Origin: Taxawa tesnikishii (nom. ined.)
Taxonomy: Eukaryota > Ascomycota > Dothideomycetes > Dothideales
Length of the DNA stretch: 64,000 nucleotides
Assembly: GCA_030247885.1 (NCBI GenBank)
Contig: JAPDRO010000001.1
Coordinates: forward strand, 1,054,001 to 1,118,000
Direction: 5' to 3'
Shown one piece after another: positions 22,347-35,342 of the stretch (the first letter of the stretch is position 1; each line of letters opens with the position of its first letter). Under the pieces are notes generated by a model that saw only the letters and a list, made by a program, of their open reading frames with translations, did no database searches and was not told where the DNA came from. A program made the translations under genes and the position numbers.

Positions 22347-22726
22347 GCCTCATTCCTGCATTGACGTGGGTTTGGGCAGTGTTGAAAGGAAGACATTGAA
22401 GCATTTGGATGTCAGTTCGATCTACAGACGATGACGTCGAGAGAGGGCATGCATAAAAAGTGCAGGTGATGCACAGCTTGGTGGTGATCAATCTTATCAG
22501 ATTGACAGACGGATCAATCTAATCAGATGAATGAACAGACTAATAGAGGATAGTGGGGGCCTATCCGAATTGTCCGACCCCGAATCCGCTCTTTTACCCT
22601 CGACATTGGATACTTACTATATTATAAACCTAGCCCAACCACTCGACACCGCTGCGTCTGATATTTTCGAAGAAGCTTCGGCAGAACAAGTCCAGTAGAA
22701 AGACCACACAAAAACCCATCAGCGCC
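22347..22726. promoter_or_regulatory. Divergent promoter, J-protein / MetAP2
   Basis: 380 bp shared by two divergent genes. The segment 22490-22560 has a near repeat (AATCTTATCAGATTGACAGACG, then AATCTAATCAGATGAATGAAC); the shared GATCAATCT(T/A)ATCAGAT block may be a paired site, seen only here. Confidence 0.45.
22485..22527. repeat. Duplicated GATCAATCTWATCAGAT block
   Basis: GATCAATCTTATCAGAT and GATCAATCTAATCAGAT occur 23 bp apart in the divergent promoter. Sixteen of seventeen positions agree. Each copy contains TATCAG or AATCAG, close to a GATA-type core read on the other strand (CTGATA, CTGATT). It could be a regulatory pair or a small duplication. Confidence 0.5.
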
Positions 22727-24270
<1,544 letters not shown>

Positions 24271-25312
24271 TCAGGACGTGTCTAGCGAAGGGGATGAGAC
24301 TTGCATGCGGTCTTGGCGCAAATTTGAGGGATCAAAAACTGCATCGGATAACGCGATCCTTTGGTCGCATAGGCAGAAAAGAATTCGACTGTCAACCCAG
24401 TATGGCACATAGCTGGCAGCACTGAACTATACGATTACAACGCGGTCCTACCTTCAAAGGTGAAGAAGCCGTCAAAGCCTAAGGGCAGTACAGGATTTAG
24501 CAATCTCAAGGCTGATCAGGTAGGTGTCGCTCTGAAAGACCTTGCGGTAGTTGCGATTCAGCTGACCTAAAGTTCAACTTCTTGCTTCCGCTCTTGGATC
24601 TTAGATCAATGTCGCCACCTTTCGTTCCCATTCGAGCTCGTCAGGCAGAATGACCGCGCCTGTTTCCCGCCAATGAACAAAATGCAGGTGCCCCAGCCCT
24701 CGGCAATGTGCTGCGTCATCTGTGTCGTCAAGCACAGGCACTATGATCATCCACGCCTCGCAATGAAGGTATATTATTCCCGCATTGTTAGGGGATATCG
24801 CCTTCTACGTCCAGCACGGGAGGGCCCCTGCCGTGAAAGAACGGTACACCACGTCAACCTTCTAAGTCTTCCGTGAAGACTTCTGAGCAGTCTGATGCGG
24901 TCGATCGAAGTGTATGTCCATCTCCCTGACGAATTTGAGACTGCCCACGGGGTTGAGATCCTGCCGCGCATCGTAACTGGTCTTTATTCTTCCTCCTAAT
25001 CCAGCTCACCACAAACGTGCTGTTTCCGAGTGGATGCTTCTCCGTTCGCCAAGGAGAACGTTCCAATGCTCCACCCGATGGTGAGGTGGCCTGCTAGCAC
25101 TTTTCCTGTCGGATCTGGACCAGCTAACGTGGCGGTCACTTCGCATCCTTGGCAGTCTCTAAGCGTCGGGCTGTGGTTGGGCCAAGCCATCACAATGTTT
25201 GCATATGCAGACGCCCATGACCAGGAACGCGCAACGTAGACAGGCGATTGGACAGGTGTATGACTCTCCCTGTTGCGACTCCAAGTCAACGAGACTTTTG
25301 GCCGATGCGGAA
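24271..25312. other. Gene-poor stretch with degenerate sequence
   Basis: I find no intact gene. One plus-strand stretch at about 24373-24560 is open and protein-like (AEKNSTVNPVWHIAGSTELY, then DYNAVLPSKVKKPSKPK) but has no ATG or recognisable family. It may be a relic exon. Minus-strand frames at 24996-25300 are open without recognised motifs. Confidence 0.4.
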
Positions 25313-25650
25313 TTAACCACCGATGACCTGCTGTATGGTAGGGATGGAGAGTACGTCCATAATGAGCGTGTGGTAGCCAGCGCCCTGGAGGTTCATGGTC
25401 ACGGCGTCGGATTTGGACGAGGTGAAAGAGACCTTGATGACACCAACGTACCAAAGGAAGATAGTAACGCGGAGATCAATCTTTCCAGCAGTAGATCCGT
25501 GGAAAAGGTGAGGCACGGTGATACGCACTTCTCCAGCCTTGCAAGAAACAGCTTCCCATTTCAGACCGTACTTCTGCTCGTCGGCTGCAGACCAGTGCTC
25601 GTTGTTGATGGCTGTCCAGCGCCATAGCTTTCCCACGACTGTTTGAATCC
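25313..25650 (-). pseudogene. Fragment resembling a fungal phytanoyl-CoA/Fe2OG-dioxygenase-like protein
   Basis: A minus-strand open stretch of about 108 codons without an ATG contains LWRWTAINNEHWSAADEQ, then KYGLKWEAVSCKAGEVRITV and PHLFHGSTAG. From memory these resemble a block near the C-terminal half of fungal phytanoyl-CoA-dioxygenase-like proteins, which normally exceed 300 residues. The expected upstream metal-binding region is missing, since the next gene's coding end (25705) lies 55 bp upstream, and the sequence after FLWYVGV diverges. I read it as a truncated host-gene relic. Family assignment is tentative. Confidence 0.4.
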
Positions 25651-25704
25651 CGCCGTCGCCGAAGATGCCTCAATTGATCTATGCCGGATGTGCAGATTCC
25701 TCAC

Positions 25705-26653
25705 TCACCAAGGCCGAGCACGTGGGAAGAAGATAGGCGGCGCGTGTTGAATGAAGTGCAGAACGGCCTTCTCCAGCGTTGCCTTGCCACGCTCAAGCGC
25801 CCTGAACAGCTCCATGCACTTGTACATCGCCTGCTTAGTCGGTTCGTCTCTAAGGACTACATAGGTCGATGTGCGGCAGATTGTCCGACCGGAACTCTCG
25901 TAGAGGGTGATACCGATGCCATGGCCTGTAAAATGCGGTTAGCATGTTAATGGTTGGGGAGCAGAAGGATGATGGGAAGGGAAGGAGATATGAGGAAGAC
26001 TCACCATTGTCTGGACGCCACGTAGTACCACCGACGCGGAAGCGGACGCGGCGGATCAGAGCGGCGTATCGGGGGCCGACGATCCCGAAGTACTTCTTGA
26101 AGCGCTTGTAAGCACAGTCACGGTCGAGCAGGTTCACATAGAGCTCGAGATCCTTGTAGAAATTCTCGAGACCTTCTTCGCGAAACATCTTGCAAGTCCG
26201 CTGGATCGCGGGCGGCATGTTGTACCGCTCATGGGCGGTGGTTCCGAGAACTTTGCCTTCTTGGTACGTGTCCCACCTCAGATTGTACATGGTGAGAAAC
26301 CGAGGCTGTCCGGCGGCGTGCTCATATATGGCGAGGCGGATCTCGAGTGGAACGTCCTTGTCCTTCGAGGCCACGAACACCGGCGTCTGAGCGAGTTGGT
26401 TGTGGTAGGCGATGTTCTTGAGGTGGCGGTATATAGCAGCGTCTTTCTCCTTCAAGTGTTTGATCAAGTGATCCCGGTCGCTGGACCGATACTTCGAATG
26501 CTGGACATCAAATGCCTTGCCAAACGTGTCGATGATCTCGAGCCTCTTCCCTCGCCATGCGTCACGGGTTTCGAAACTCTCGGGGTTGACACCCTCAATA
26601 AGAGTCTTCAGCTTGCGCACGGAGGAAGAAGAAACCAAGTGGTCCTTGGCCAT
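25705..26653 (-). CDS. Fungal 2EXR/F-box-like protein of unknown function
   Basis: 289 residues from two exons: 26653-26005 and 25925-25705, with a 78 bp GTGAGT..TTTACAG intron, in phase. The middle contains the pattern VPLEIRLAIYEHAAGQPRF, the LPxEIRxxIYE core seen in fungal 2EXR and F-box-like proteins. Downstream are RTCKMFREEGLENFYKDLEL and a helical region. The ending is Arg/Pro-rich. Such proteins are a large, fast-evolving fungal family with no defined biochemical role. No frame break. Confidence 0.7.
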
Positions 26654-27192
26654 ATTGCTGAAACGCCAGTCAGCATACTCGTTGGAAGAATAAGACGAAC
26701 ATCAGAGCCGTTTACACGACGTACATAAACTCAGTCTAAGGGACGATTTGTTGAGAGACGAATGGTGTGACGGATCGCGACGGACTGATGGTGATGGTGT
26801 TGCTGTATAAACATTTGAAGTGGCGAGCTGGTAGTGTGGACCGGTAGGAAAGAAGTGTCGAGACGTAGCAGCGAGGAGGTTCCAATATATATGTGTTATC
26901 CGTGTGAAAATAACACCGCTCACGCTACCAGATCACGCGCGGTGAATTTTGGTCTGCCAGGCTCACCAGCCGAAGCGAGCACAATGAACACGGGCGCAAA
27001 CACGTACGCCAACGCTCTTACAAGCGTCTTCTAGTCCGAACACCACAATCGCGTCCAATGCAGGAAGCGCCCCTTGTGCAGTACAGGGGAAGAAGCATTC
27101 GTCCTCCAGAGAACGACATGGCCGATTCTATACTTGGAGAATTCCTCTTAACTTCTGTTAGAAAAGGCACAGTAAGGGAGGCGACCTGACTT
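26654..27192. other. Intergenic region upstream of the 2EXR-like gene
   Basis: 539 bp with the 2EXR-like gene's promoter and the region after the GST-like stop codon. I looked here for the missing GST C-terminal helices on the minus strand and did not recognise them. Confidence 0.5.
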
Positions 27193-27792
27193 TTAGGGAT
27201 GGATGATCTTCTTGCCGATGACATAGGGACCGGACTGCGATGCCTCGTGCGAGCTAAGATGCTGATCCAACGCCTTCAAGAAGTTCGGGCGCGGTCCGGC
27301 TTTGTGCTCGCCGTAGTTCTTCTCGACGTCGTCAGAGAAGTAGGCGGTGACGAAGAGGGCGCGCCCTTTACGAAGAGGTGAATCCTGCTGTACAGTAGAA
27401 GCAAAGAAAACTGGCGATACGCTTACAGTCAATCGCAATATCGCACATGGCCTCGGCCCAATATTCCCCCTCCTCGGTTTCACCATCGTATGCGCCGAGC
27501 TGGCGGGCAAGATGCCTGAGAATTGCGTAACTTTGAACCAGAATCTTCCCGTTCAACTTCACAACTGGGATCTTGGCGGTAGGATTCATCTGCGAGAGTT
27601 TCGTCTCTTTGAACTTGGCATACTCCTCGAACGAGAAGCGGACATCTTCATATGCTATGCGAGCATTTCCCACAATAGACGGAGCACCTGTCCTCTTCCT
27701 TTGGACTGGAAATCGAAGTAATAGATGGTTGGCAGACCACCGATCTTCTTGTTGTTCTCGCTCTCGTCACCGTATCTTTTGGTGGTAGGCAT
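27193..27792 (-). CDS. Glutathione S-transferase-like protein, short C-terminus
   Basis: Conjugates glutathione to electrophiles, or a related function. Exons: 27792-27427 and 27365-27193, with an intron of 61 bp joining AID-W-RALFVTAYFSDD. The thioredoxin-like N domain has TIYYFDFQSKGRGQVLRLLW and the cis-Pro/Ser motif KIPVVKLNGKILVQSYAILRHLA. The frame breaks at 27666-27668, where AAA needs a fourth A to give LLWENARIAYEDVRFSFEEY. The C domain is cut off after GPYVIGKKI by a stop at 27193; sigma-type fungal GSTs normally continue about 70 residues. The end may be truly truncated, or an additional splice was missed. About 179 residues as read. Confidence 0.75.
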
Positions 27793-28657
27793 GTTAGCTG
27801 GTGAAGGCATGAATAGAAAGCCACGTGTTTTGACTGTCAGTTATCTTATGAATCTGTCAGAACTGTGTCGAACAGCCTGCATGTGGTTTCTTGTGTATCC
27901 TCCATTTTTCCCTCGACGACAAACATGAACGTTTAGATTTCTACTTGTCGTGCTTCATAATATGGTGCGCTCTTCGTTGGTGAAGGTTGTGCAATTTGGG
28001 GAGTGTATCCGGCGCTAGCTTATATACACGAGTGGGCGTGCTGTGCATATGCGTCAGCCTGCTCGCGCGTAGATGACTCTCGCAAACTCAATGAGGAATG
28101 TATAAGAAAGGACCATAAAGCAATCGTTGCCAAGAACAAGAAGATGGCAATCTTGCTAGCCGAGGCGAAAACGAAAGGAAAAGAGAACATCGCGTCGACT
28201 CGGCACAAATGGCTCACCGAACTGCTACGGTAGACGAAACGACCACCACGTGTGTATCCCCAAGCACACATTAGGTATGTATACACGCGCATAAATGTGA
28301 CTTGGGCACCAGGTTGTGCTATGCGAAGCCGAAGATCTTCATGGTACGGATTCAATACCGGATAGTCGTATACTCTGAGAATCTCTTTACATAAGTAGGA
28401 CGTACGTGAGGCATGTTGTAGAATCTTGTATTCCAGCTACCTTTCTGGTAGACACAGCTCGCTCTAGCCTTAAGGCAGCGAGTGAAAAGAGGTATCTATG
28501 CCACGCTGTCCGATCTGTGATCCTAGCCGGCCCATGCGGTGAACGCCAGAATCCCTTCCTTGGAAATGCCATTTCCCTTTCCTTCCTTTTGTAATCAAAA
28601 CGCCTGCTTCGCCATCATGGCCCCCTCCTCAGTGTGGATGTAGGCTTGTCCTACAGT
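27793..28657. other. Intergenic region, no gene seen
   Basis: 865 bp between the GST-like start and the end of the PARP-E2 gene, both on the minus strand. It holds the GST promoter. A plus-strand open frame at 28003-28233 (76 codons, Lys-rich) has no ATG and no recognisable feature. Confidence 0.5.
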
Positions 28658-31600
28658 TCACCCCTTTGGGCCCACGGCATAAGCCATTTCCTTGAATCCC
28701 TCAGGCACCAGCCAACCATGCTGGTTACACGCCCTGATGTACGCCTCAGCGGCCTCAGCAGCATCGTAATCTGAGCGATTGCGGCTGGATCCGTAACTTG
28801 ATGAGTCGAGTCGAGCGGGTCTGGGGTCGGTTGAGGCGATTGCCAAACGGACTTGGAGCAAAACGGAGGAGATGGTGGAGACAGCGCTCCAACCAGTGTT
28901 GGTGAGCAGCTCCATGCACATTGCTCCGCCTGCCGTGACGTGTCCTCCACCACCTTGCATGAACGGGAGGAAGCGCGGACGGATGACTCGGACGAACGGC
29001 GGAGCGTGGGGATAACTGGCTGGAAATCTGAGCTCGAGGACTATGCTCTTGACGCCGGCTTTCTTCATGTCCGCCACCAAGGGAATGTCCTTGCCCTTCT
29101 CCTTGAACGCTCTGAACGAATGGAGCTCGACGATCCATTGATAGACGTTGTCGCATTTCTCAGGATCGACGTACCATCCAAGTTCGTCCAGTGGTGTGTT
29201 CTGTTGTACCTTGAGCAGTTCACGCAAGTCAGACTGGAGACGCTTGGTTGCAGTGATATTGGCGTAGTCCGGCTCTGGGAGTCTTGGTAGTGTGTCGTGG
29301 TCGAGAGCGCCAGGAACGAAGTCAGTCTTGCTATACAGCAGTCAGTGCCACGAAATGAAGAATTGCAGCGAAGTCCAAAAAGGAAGAGACCAACCTTGAG
29401 AGAACAACAGGAGGTGGCGCGACCTCAGGGACTGGCTTAGGTGCAGCTTCCTCGAACAAGATGTCTTGGTCCTCGATGTCCGTGTCCACGCTACGTCCAT
29501 CATCGTCTACCTCGGTGCCACAATCACAGTCGTCATCTTCTATTACGTACGGATCCACAGCCACACCCGCACCCTTGTCCTTAGCCTTCGATTCGGCCTT
29601 GAACTTCTTGTTCGGACTCTTAACCGTGGCATCGCTAACAACCTTCCGCTTTCCCTGTATGTTGTGCTTGCTGGCCTTCGCAGGGATAACGATTGAAGTG
29701 CTGTGTGCTCCGACTGGAGTATAACGTGGGTCTTGCGGTACAGCTTCAACAGGCCGTTCTTCCTTGCCATAGATCACGCCCTCAGCTGTACATTTGACAA
29801 ACAAGTACCGGGTCTGAATCCAGTCTAGTTGCGCAACCACTAGATGCGGGCTCTTACTGATGAATTCACTGGGCGCGTTCACGATCTCGTTGAGAGACAT
29901 AGCCGCGTTAATAGCCAGCATTGACTGTGGCCATGACCCAGATGACGCACCATAATTGTAGGATCTACCAGCATATCCGTAAGAGGTATTGTAGTCCAGT
30001 GAATGATAGCAGCCGTGACCGAAGGCACGTCCATTGATAGTCTCGTTAAAATTCAATCCCTCGCGGATGATGCCATGCCAGTTGGACAATTGACTACCGT
30101 GCCAAGCGAACAAAGTTGGATACATGAGACCCAGCCGAGCTGTGGTCTTTTTAACCTCATCCAAGAAGCGCTGTTCCTTGTCTGGAGCACCCATTGCGAA
30201 CCGGAACTGTATCCAATCCTTCATGCCATAGAGTCTGTCTTCAGCCTTTGCTTGGTGATCGTCCAACTGATCCACTTGAACTATGCACGCCCTGTTGGAC
30301 GCAACGATCCAGCGCAGTAGTCCAAGCGATGCAGGAGAGAGGCGGTCGACCCAGCCCTTCAGTTCCGGGGAGCGCTGGTGACTGAGGTAACACTTCATCT
30401 GCCTGACCGACGGCAGTGTCTCCAGCAGAAGTCGAACACAGCCACGCTTGTCGTTATCATCCAAGGAATCAAAATTCTGATTGTAGACTTCCATCAACAC
30501 CGTCTGCCAGTGGGGTGTAGCAGCGGGTGTAAGTTCGTTCTGAGCGTGCGGAGCCGATGTCGCAGGGTTTGCCAGCGAGGCTTGACCAGGTTTTGCGAGC
30601 GATACAGGAGGCCCAACGCTTATTGTAGGGTAGAAAGTGGCCTCCGACACTCGACAATGGACCGGGCATTCACCATTACCCGGCTGCAAAACGACCCAAT
30701 CACCCACCCTCACAGGACAGGTATCAGGGGATCGTCGAAGATGACCTCGCCGCGTACCGCGTCGTATCTCAACTTCTCGTACGGCTTGGCGGCCTTTTCT
30801 GGAGCTGGGGCTTTTGGAGTCGGTTGGGCAGCAGTAGTAGTGTAACGATATGCGTCGCACCCGGAAACCGGCGCGACTGCCGAAACGAAGGAAGGGGGTA
30901 CCAAGAGTGCCAGTCCGGTAGGGAAATCCTTAAGTCTTCCGGTCGAGGCGCTCGCGTAGCAGAATGATACTAAGAGATCTACAACGTACGGCTGTGAAAC
31001 CACTTCATGCTCGATACTCGGTCCAAATCCCAACGACATGTATTGGTACAGACAAAGTGGTTCGCTGCAGACGAAAGGTTTGAGAGCATCCAGGTCGTTA
31101 GTGAGCTTGCGGTGGCAGACCAGACAAAACTCCGTACAGCGGACGAAGTGTCTGAGCAGGAATTGCATACCCAGCAAAGGCAGCGAGTACTCTGACTTCC
31201 ACCGATCCTTCATTTCATCTCCCAGAATGATAGCAGGGAGTTTCTTATGAGATGGTGGCTCCTCAGCAAGATACTTGTCATCCAGAGCTGCAGACTTTCC
31301 TAAGGCACCGGATATGGCACCTTGTTGGTCGTTGTAGAAGTCTTCTGCACCAGTCCAGGCCATGCCGATCTCTCTGTACTTCAGCAAGGGGATAAGACGT
31401 TCATTAAGGAGGCTGTTGAGAGGGCTGGAAATGAAGACAGGACGGAACGCATAGCGGTTTTCGCTGGGCGCTAAGTCCTGTTGAGAAGCGGCCTCCACTT
31501 GTCCTTTGGCAAACGCAGAGATGGCTTGTTGTAACGCAGGCTTGTAGGACTTGCTGGCTCCGACACGCATAGCGATACTTTGGCGAAGTGTGGGGGTATC

Positions 31601-32399
31601 GTATGCTTGGAGCTGCTCGTTCGTTCTGTACCCCCAGGGTAGTGGTATAGGAGGATCAAATAATCAGATGCTTCTACCTGCCACGCTTGCTTAGCTTCTT
31701 CGGATATTCCAAGCTTCGCAATGCGACAGGAAATCGACACATAAGCGCTAAAGCCATCGAGCAACGGGCCTAAAGTCCCGACTTTGAACCCAGCTTCTTT
31801 TGCAGCCCGGAGGTCTGATCTGATCCGGTTGCGAAAGTCCAGTGCAGTACTCCCGTTGCTCGATACAACCGTACAAGACGTGGGACCGCCTGCGTCGCCG
31901 AACGCGTGATCATCGTAATCGTAGTCATCATAGTCGTCATCGTCCTCGCCGCCCTCGTCCTGGTCTTCTAGTTCGAATGGTGAATCTACCATATTGACAT
32001 CGCCGTCGGAATTGATCTGGCTATGCAGGACAGAAGACACGATTTCCAGTAGCTCGCGCAGGTTCTTTCCCGCGGTTTTTGGCAGACTGCCGAGTGCTGC
32101 AGCGATTGCTGGTGGGGTATCGTCGGCAGCGTATATGAAGTAATCGTGGCTGGTAGGATAGTCGGAAAGCTCTGAGACATAGTTAGTCATGGGCCATGCA
32201 TGGCTTAAGGGAAGGGTGTTCGGATACCTCTGACCCCTGCCGTCACAGAGATAGGGCGCTCGAGGTTGGTGTGCGCAAACAGAAAGACAATAGTGCCATC
32301 ATCTTCGCCAGCGTTTACCTCACATACACCAGTGACGATTTGGTTTGGGCCGCTTTTTGTGACCTGGCCCAGGTCTGTCCTGAATTGCTTACGCGGCAT
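28658..32399 (-). CDS. PARP catalytic domain fused to a ubiquitin-conjugating (E2) domain
   Basis: Two enzyme folds in one chain of about 1207 residues: an ADP-ribosyltransferase and a UBE2Q-like E2. Exons: 32399-32228, 32171-29395 and 29330-28658. The N-terminal 200 residues have an Asp-rich block (DDDDYDDYDYDDHAFGD). The PARP core reads TLFAWHGSQLSNWHGIIREG and GRAFGHGCYHSLDYNTSYGY, of the PARP6/8/16 group. The final exon has the E2 core with the active-site Cys in GGAMCMELLTNTGWSAVSTI. Two frame breaks: C5 on the plus strand at 31631-31635 (needs one more, giving YHYPGGYRTNEQLQAYDT) and G4 at 30727-30730 (giving FDDPPDTCPVRVGDWVVLQ). The architecture is known from Pezizomycotina; substrates are unknown. 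Confidence 0.88.
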
Positions 32400-33330
32400 G
32401 TTGGTGTAAGGGTGTGACGGCCAGACAGTTGGTGGCAGATAGCAGATGTTTCGAAAAGGGTGTAAGAGCGACAAGGTATGGTGTTTTGACGGAAACCGGT
32501 CCGCCGGGGCAGAAAGAAGACGATATGATTCCTGACCAAAGGCTTGGTGCACAGTTGCGAGGTTGCAGTTCGAGCACAGTGTTGAGATGTGGTGTTGTTG
32601 TTGTTGCTGTGTTAGTGCAGGCGTGGACTGTGTGAAGGAGAAGAGGAAAACTGTTGATAAACAAGGCCTGTCGGATCAACGAAACATGTGAGTTCAGGTG
32701 ATACCTTCTAGCGCATTGTTCGGTGAGTGTTGCGAACACGCAAGAAGCTAGCCTAGTACGTTCACGTTCACAGGCGCGACGAGAACAAGGGGCAGAATGG
32801 TGTAAAGAGAGGAGAAGTGAGGTGAGGTGATGCTCGTCTAAGGTACATACGACAGACCACGAACTATTCCTCTGAGCACTCCCCAGTGCCGTTACCGGTG
32901 TGGGAAAAGCTGAAGTTACCGGCAGCCAGGCAGCCGCGCAGTGGGTAGCTTCCAGTATGGGAAAGAACGAACGGGACGAGAGACGAGGGACGAGGCAGGC
33001 AACCAGGCAGCCATGCTCCGCGCTTTTTCATGCACGACACGGCGGCGGGTGTATGCCACCACATGCCCTTGCCATGACAGTAGCCATGGTAGCACAACCA
33101 ACCCCCGCCGCATTCTGGAAAGCTCCAAGACAGACAGTATGCGAACGACCCCGTGTTATGGGCGTGTTGGAGCTGTGGATATTCTAGAGTAGACGTTCGC
33201 GACCAGTCATTGACGTGCTTGGCGCAAGAACAGCGTTGTTTCCCGATTCAACCGCCCCCACGCTACGTATAACCCACAGTGTGACCGATTGCAACCACAG
33301 CACACGACCAATCTCTTGAGCAACGCAAAC
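32400..33330. promoter_or_regulatory. Divergent intergenic region, PARP-E2 / COG7
   Basis: 931 bp holding both promoters. No coding signal; a GTTGTTGTTGTTGCTG triplet run lies at about 32592-32607. Nothing else of note. Confidence 0.5.
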
Positions 33331-34374
33331 ATGGCCGTGTCCTCTGCAGCAAGAGACAGCAGGGTCGAGCCAAAGTCTCCTCACGTAGCGGACCCGGCCC
33401 TGCAGCCCTTTCTAGCGACAAAGTTCGACCCAGCAGACTATCTGAACGCGACTCTTCCCTCGCTCGCCATCAACAATCCTCCAAGGGATGCCTCAGCGGA
33501 AAGAGCTTCACTCGCAGACCTTTCCTCCCAAACTCAGACTCTCTTGTCACAGCTCAATGCCCAGACTTCTCGCTTGTCGAGCACCCTCACCCAACTCACG
33601 GACGACATTTTGCGGAGCGGCAGCAGGCTTGCCTATGAGGTGGAAATACTGCGAGGAGAGACATCCGGACTCTCCGATGCTTTGACCGGTGGGCTGCAAG
33701 AGGAAATAAAGCTTTTCGTACCTTCTTCGGCTGTGCAGTCAGAAGGAGACGCTGGGCAACACGAGGCTGGTGCCGAAGGCCCCAATGCGAGAGCTCCCCA
33801 GCCAGCCAATAGGGAGCATGTTGCAGAACCAGAGTACATTGTCAACTTACGGACGCTTACGCTGGTCCGCTCTCGGTTGGAGTCTGTAATCAAAATCTTC
33901 GGAGAAGCCATGCAGTGGCCTTTGGCGCCCTCAGAGCTGTCCATAGCATCGTCTCTTATCTCCGTTTCAGCTCCTGACACTGGCTCTGCGGACAATCGCA
34001 ATCGAGAAGAAAAGGGGAGAGAGTACGCTCAGAAACTGCGTGACGAGATATCTTCCCTCATTGAGAATGCTCCAACGCTTGAGGAAGGCATGGAGGCTGC
34101 CACTCAGAAAATTGATGAGCTACGAGAACTTGCGATGGTTTGGAAGGGGACCGCTGAGGAGAAAGCACGTACTCGCTTCGTGGAGAGCCTAATGAAGCCA
34201 ATTGAGGAGGCACAGAAAGCACTAGCAAGGAAGGTCGAGAGCCAAAGAAGGGGTGGATCAGGCTCGCGAGGTGTTGATTACAGATACGACGACTCTTCCC
34301 GCGCTGCCAGTGAAGGAGGTTACGGATTCATCAAGAATCTACAAAGGATTAAAGGTGACATCTACTTGGAGTAA
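33331..34374 (+). CDS. COG7: Conserved oligomeric Golgi complex subunit 7
   Basis: A 347-residue single-exon gene. COG7 is in lobe B (COG5-8) of the tethering complex for retrograde vesicles in the Golgi. The N-terminus contains the fungal COG7 pattern FDPADYLNATLPSL. It is followed by a coiled coil (LSSQTQTLLSQLNAQTSRLS, then TLTQLTDDILRSGSRLAYEV) and the segments LRTLTLVRSRLESVIKIFGE, AMQWPLAP and LRELAMVWKGTAEEKARTRF. I chose the ATG at 33331; there is no in-frame ATG upstream. Fungal COG7 is shorter than animal COG7, and this length fits. Intact. Confidence 0.85.
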   Translation: MAVSSAARDSRVEPKSPHVADPALQPFLATKFDPADYLNATLPSLAINNPPRDASAERASLADLSSQTQTLLSQLNAQTSRLSSTLTQLTDDILRSGSRLAYEVEILRGETSGLSDALTGGLQEEIKLFVPSSAVQSEGDAGQHEAGAEGPNARAPQPANREHVAEPEYIVNLRTLTLVRSRLESVIKIFGEAMQWPLAPSELSIASSLISVSAPDTGSADNRNREEKGREYAQKLRDEISSLIENAPTLEEGMEAATQKIDELRELAMVWKGTAEEKARTRFVESLMKPIEEAQKALARKVESQRRGGSGSRGVDYRYDDSSRAASEGGYGFIKNLQRIKGDIYLE

Positions 34375-35342
34375 ACCGGTCAGGATTCTTGGAGACACCC
34401 GACCTGCAACGCCGGAAACCGCCGGTTCACGACCTTAAATCGCACGTTCACGGTTGATGATGCGACGGGCTACACTCACATCAGGCTTGACAAGGCGAGT
34501 TAATTTGTTTAGTAACGACCGGACCTTGCGTGCACATCCTACAAGGCAACGGCATTCCGCGATGTTCATGCGGTAGGCCCACTACACTCTTGTACCATAG
34601 CTGGGCGACTCCGGACAACGTGAACTCATTTCTGAGATTTGCCATTAGCAGATGTCGGAGATTCCCAAATGGTCAATCATCTTTGGCAGATCGAGAACCA
34701 GTCACTGCGCAGCTTTGGTAAGTTTCGGCTCTGCTCTTATCTGGCTTAGATCGCATCAGCCAGAGCACCTTCTGAACTAGGTTGATGTTGTACAAATAGC
34801 AAAGGAATTCAATGAGAAGCCTCATTTATTATGCTTCTGCTTAAACCCCAGCCCTGCTCGTCACGAGCCTTTCAGGTCTTATTCCCGGGTGGCACCTGAT
34901 ACAGGACCTACTTCCGGTTTTCAATGCCGGTAAAGGCAAGCAGAAATCGTCTCATTGACCCTTCGCCTGGACCTCCCCACGTTGTGACATCCCACGTTAC
35001 TCCACGCGGTCGACCCCGCAAACTTAAACGCAGATCAGCATGCGTGCAGCTTCAGGACAAGGATCACATTCGCACCTCGGCCTTTCCATTCGCATGTAGA
35101 GATACCCTCATCCTGTCCTTCATGATGTCCCTTAAGGGAGCGGACCCACAAAGGTTGGAGAAAGTCTCCGTGGCTAGAGATAAGAGTTCGTTTCTCCCTG
35201 CTTGTTCTCTACTTCTGTCTCGACACATGCTACAACACTTTCTCAATACGATACAGCACTTGTCTTGCGCTTGTAAAGTCTCGAAGGAGAATCATACCAC
35301 ATCGAACTACTGTCTGTTCTTCTGCCTTGCATAACACCAGTC
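34375..35342. other. Intergenic region and long leader of the transporter gene
   Basis: 968 bp between COG7 and the transporter. It contains an upstream open frame listed separately. The rest shows no gene, repeat or RNA. Confidence 0.5.
34924..35334 (+). other. Long upstream ORF ending 8 bp before the transporter ATG
   Basis: A 136-codon frame with its own ATG, stopping at 35334 while the transporter starts at 35343. It encodes a basic, Ser/Cys-containing peptide with an AT-hook-like TPRGRPRKLKRR near residue 27. It may be a chance frame, a uORF limiting transporter translation, or a separate small gene. Nothing conserved was recognised. Confidence 0.25.

Noticed and set aside
25030-25627. 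Plus-strand frames opposite the dioxygenase-like relic
   Set aside because: No protein features; they overlap the better-supported minus-strand relic.
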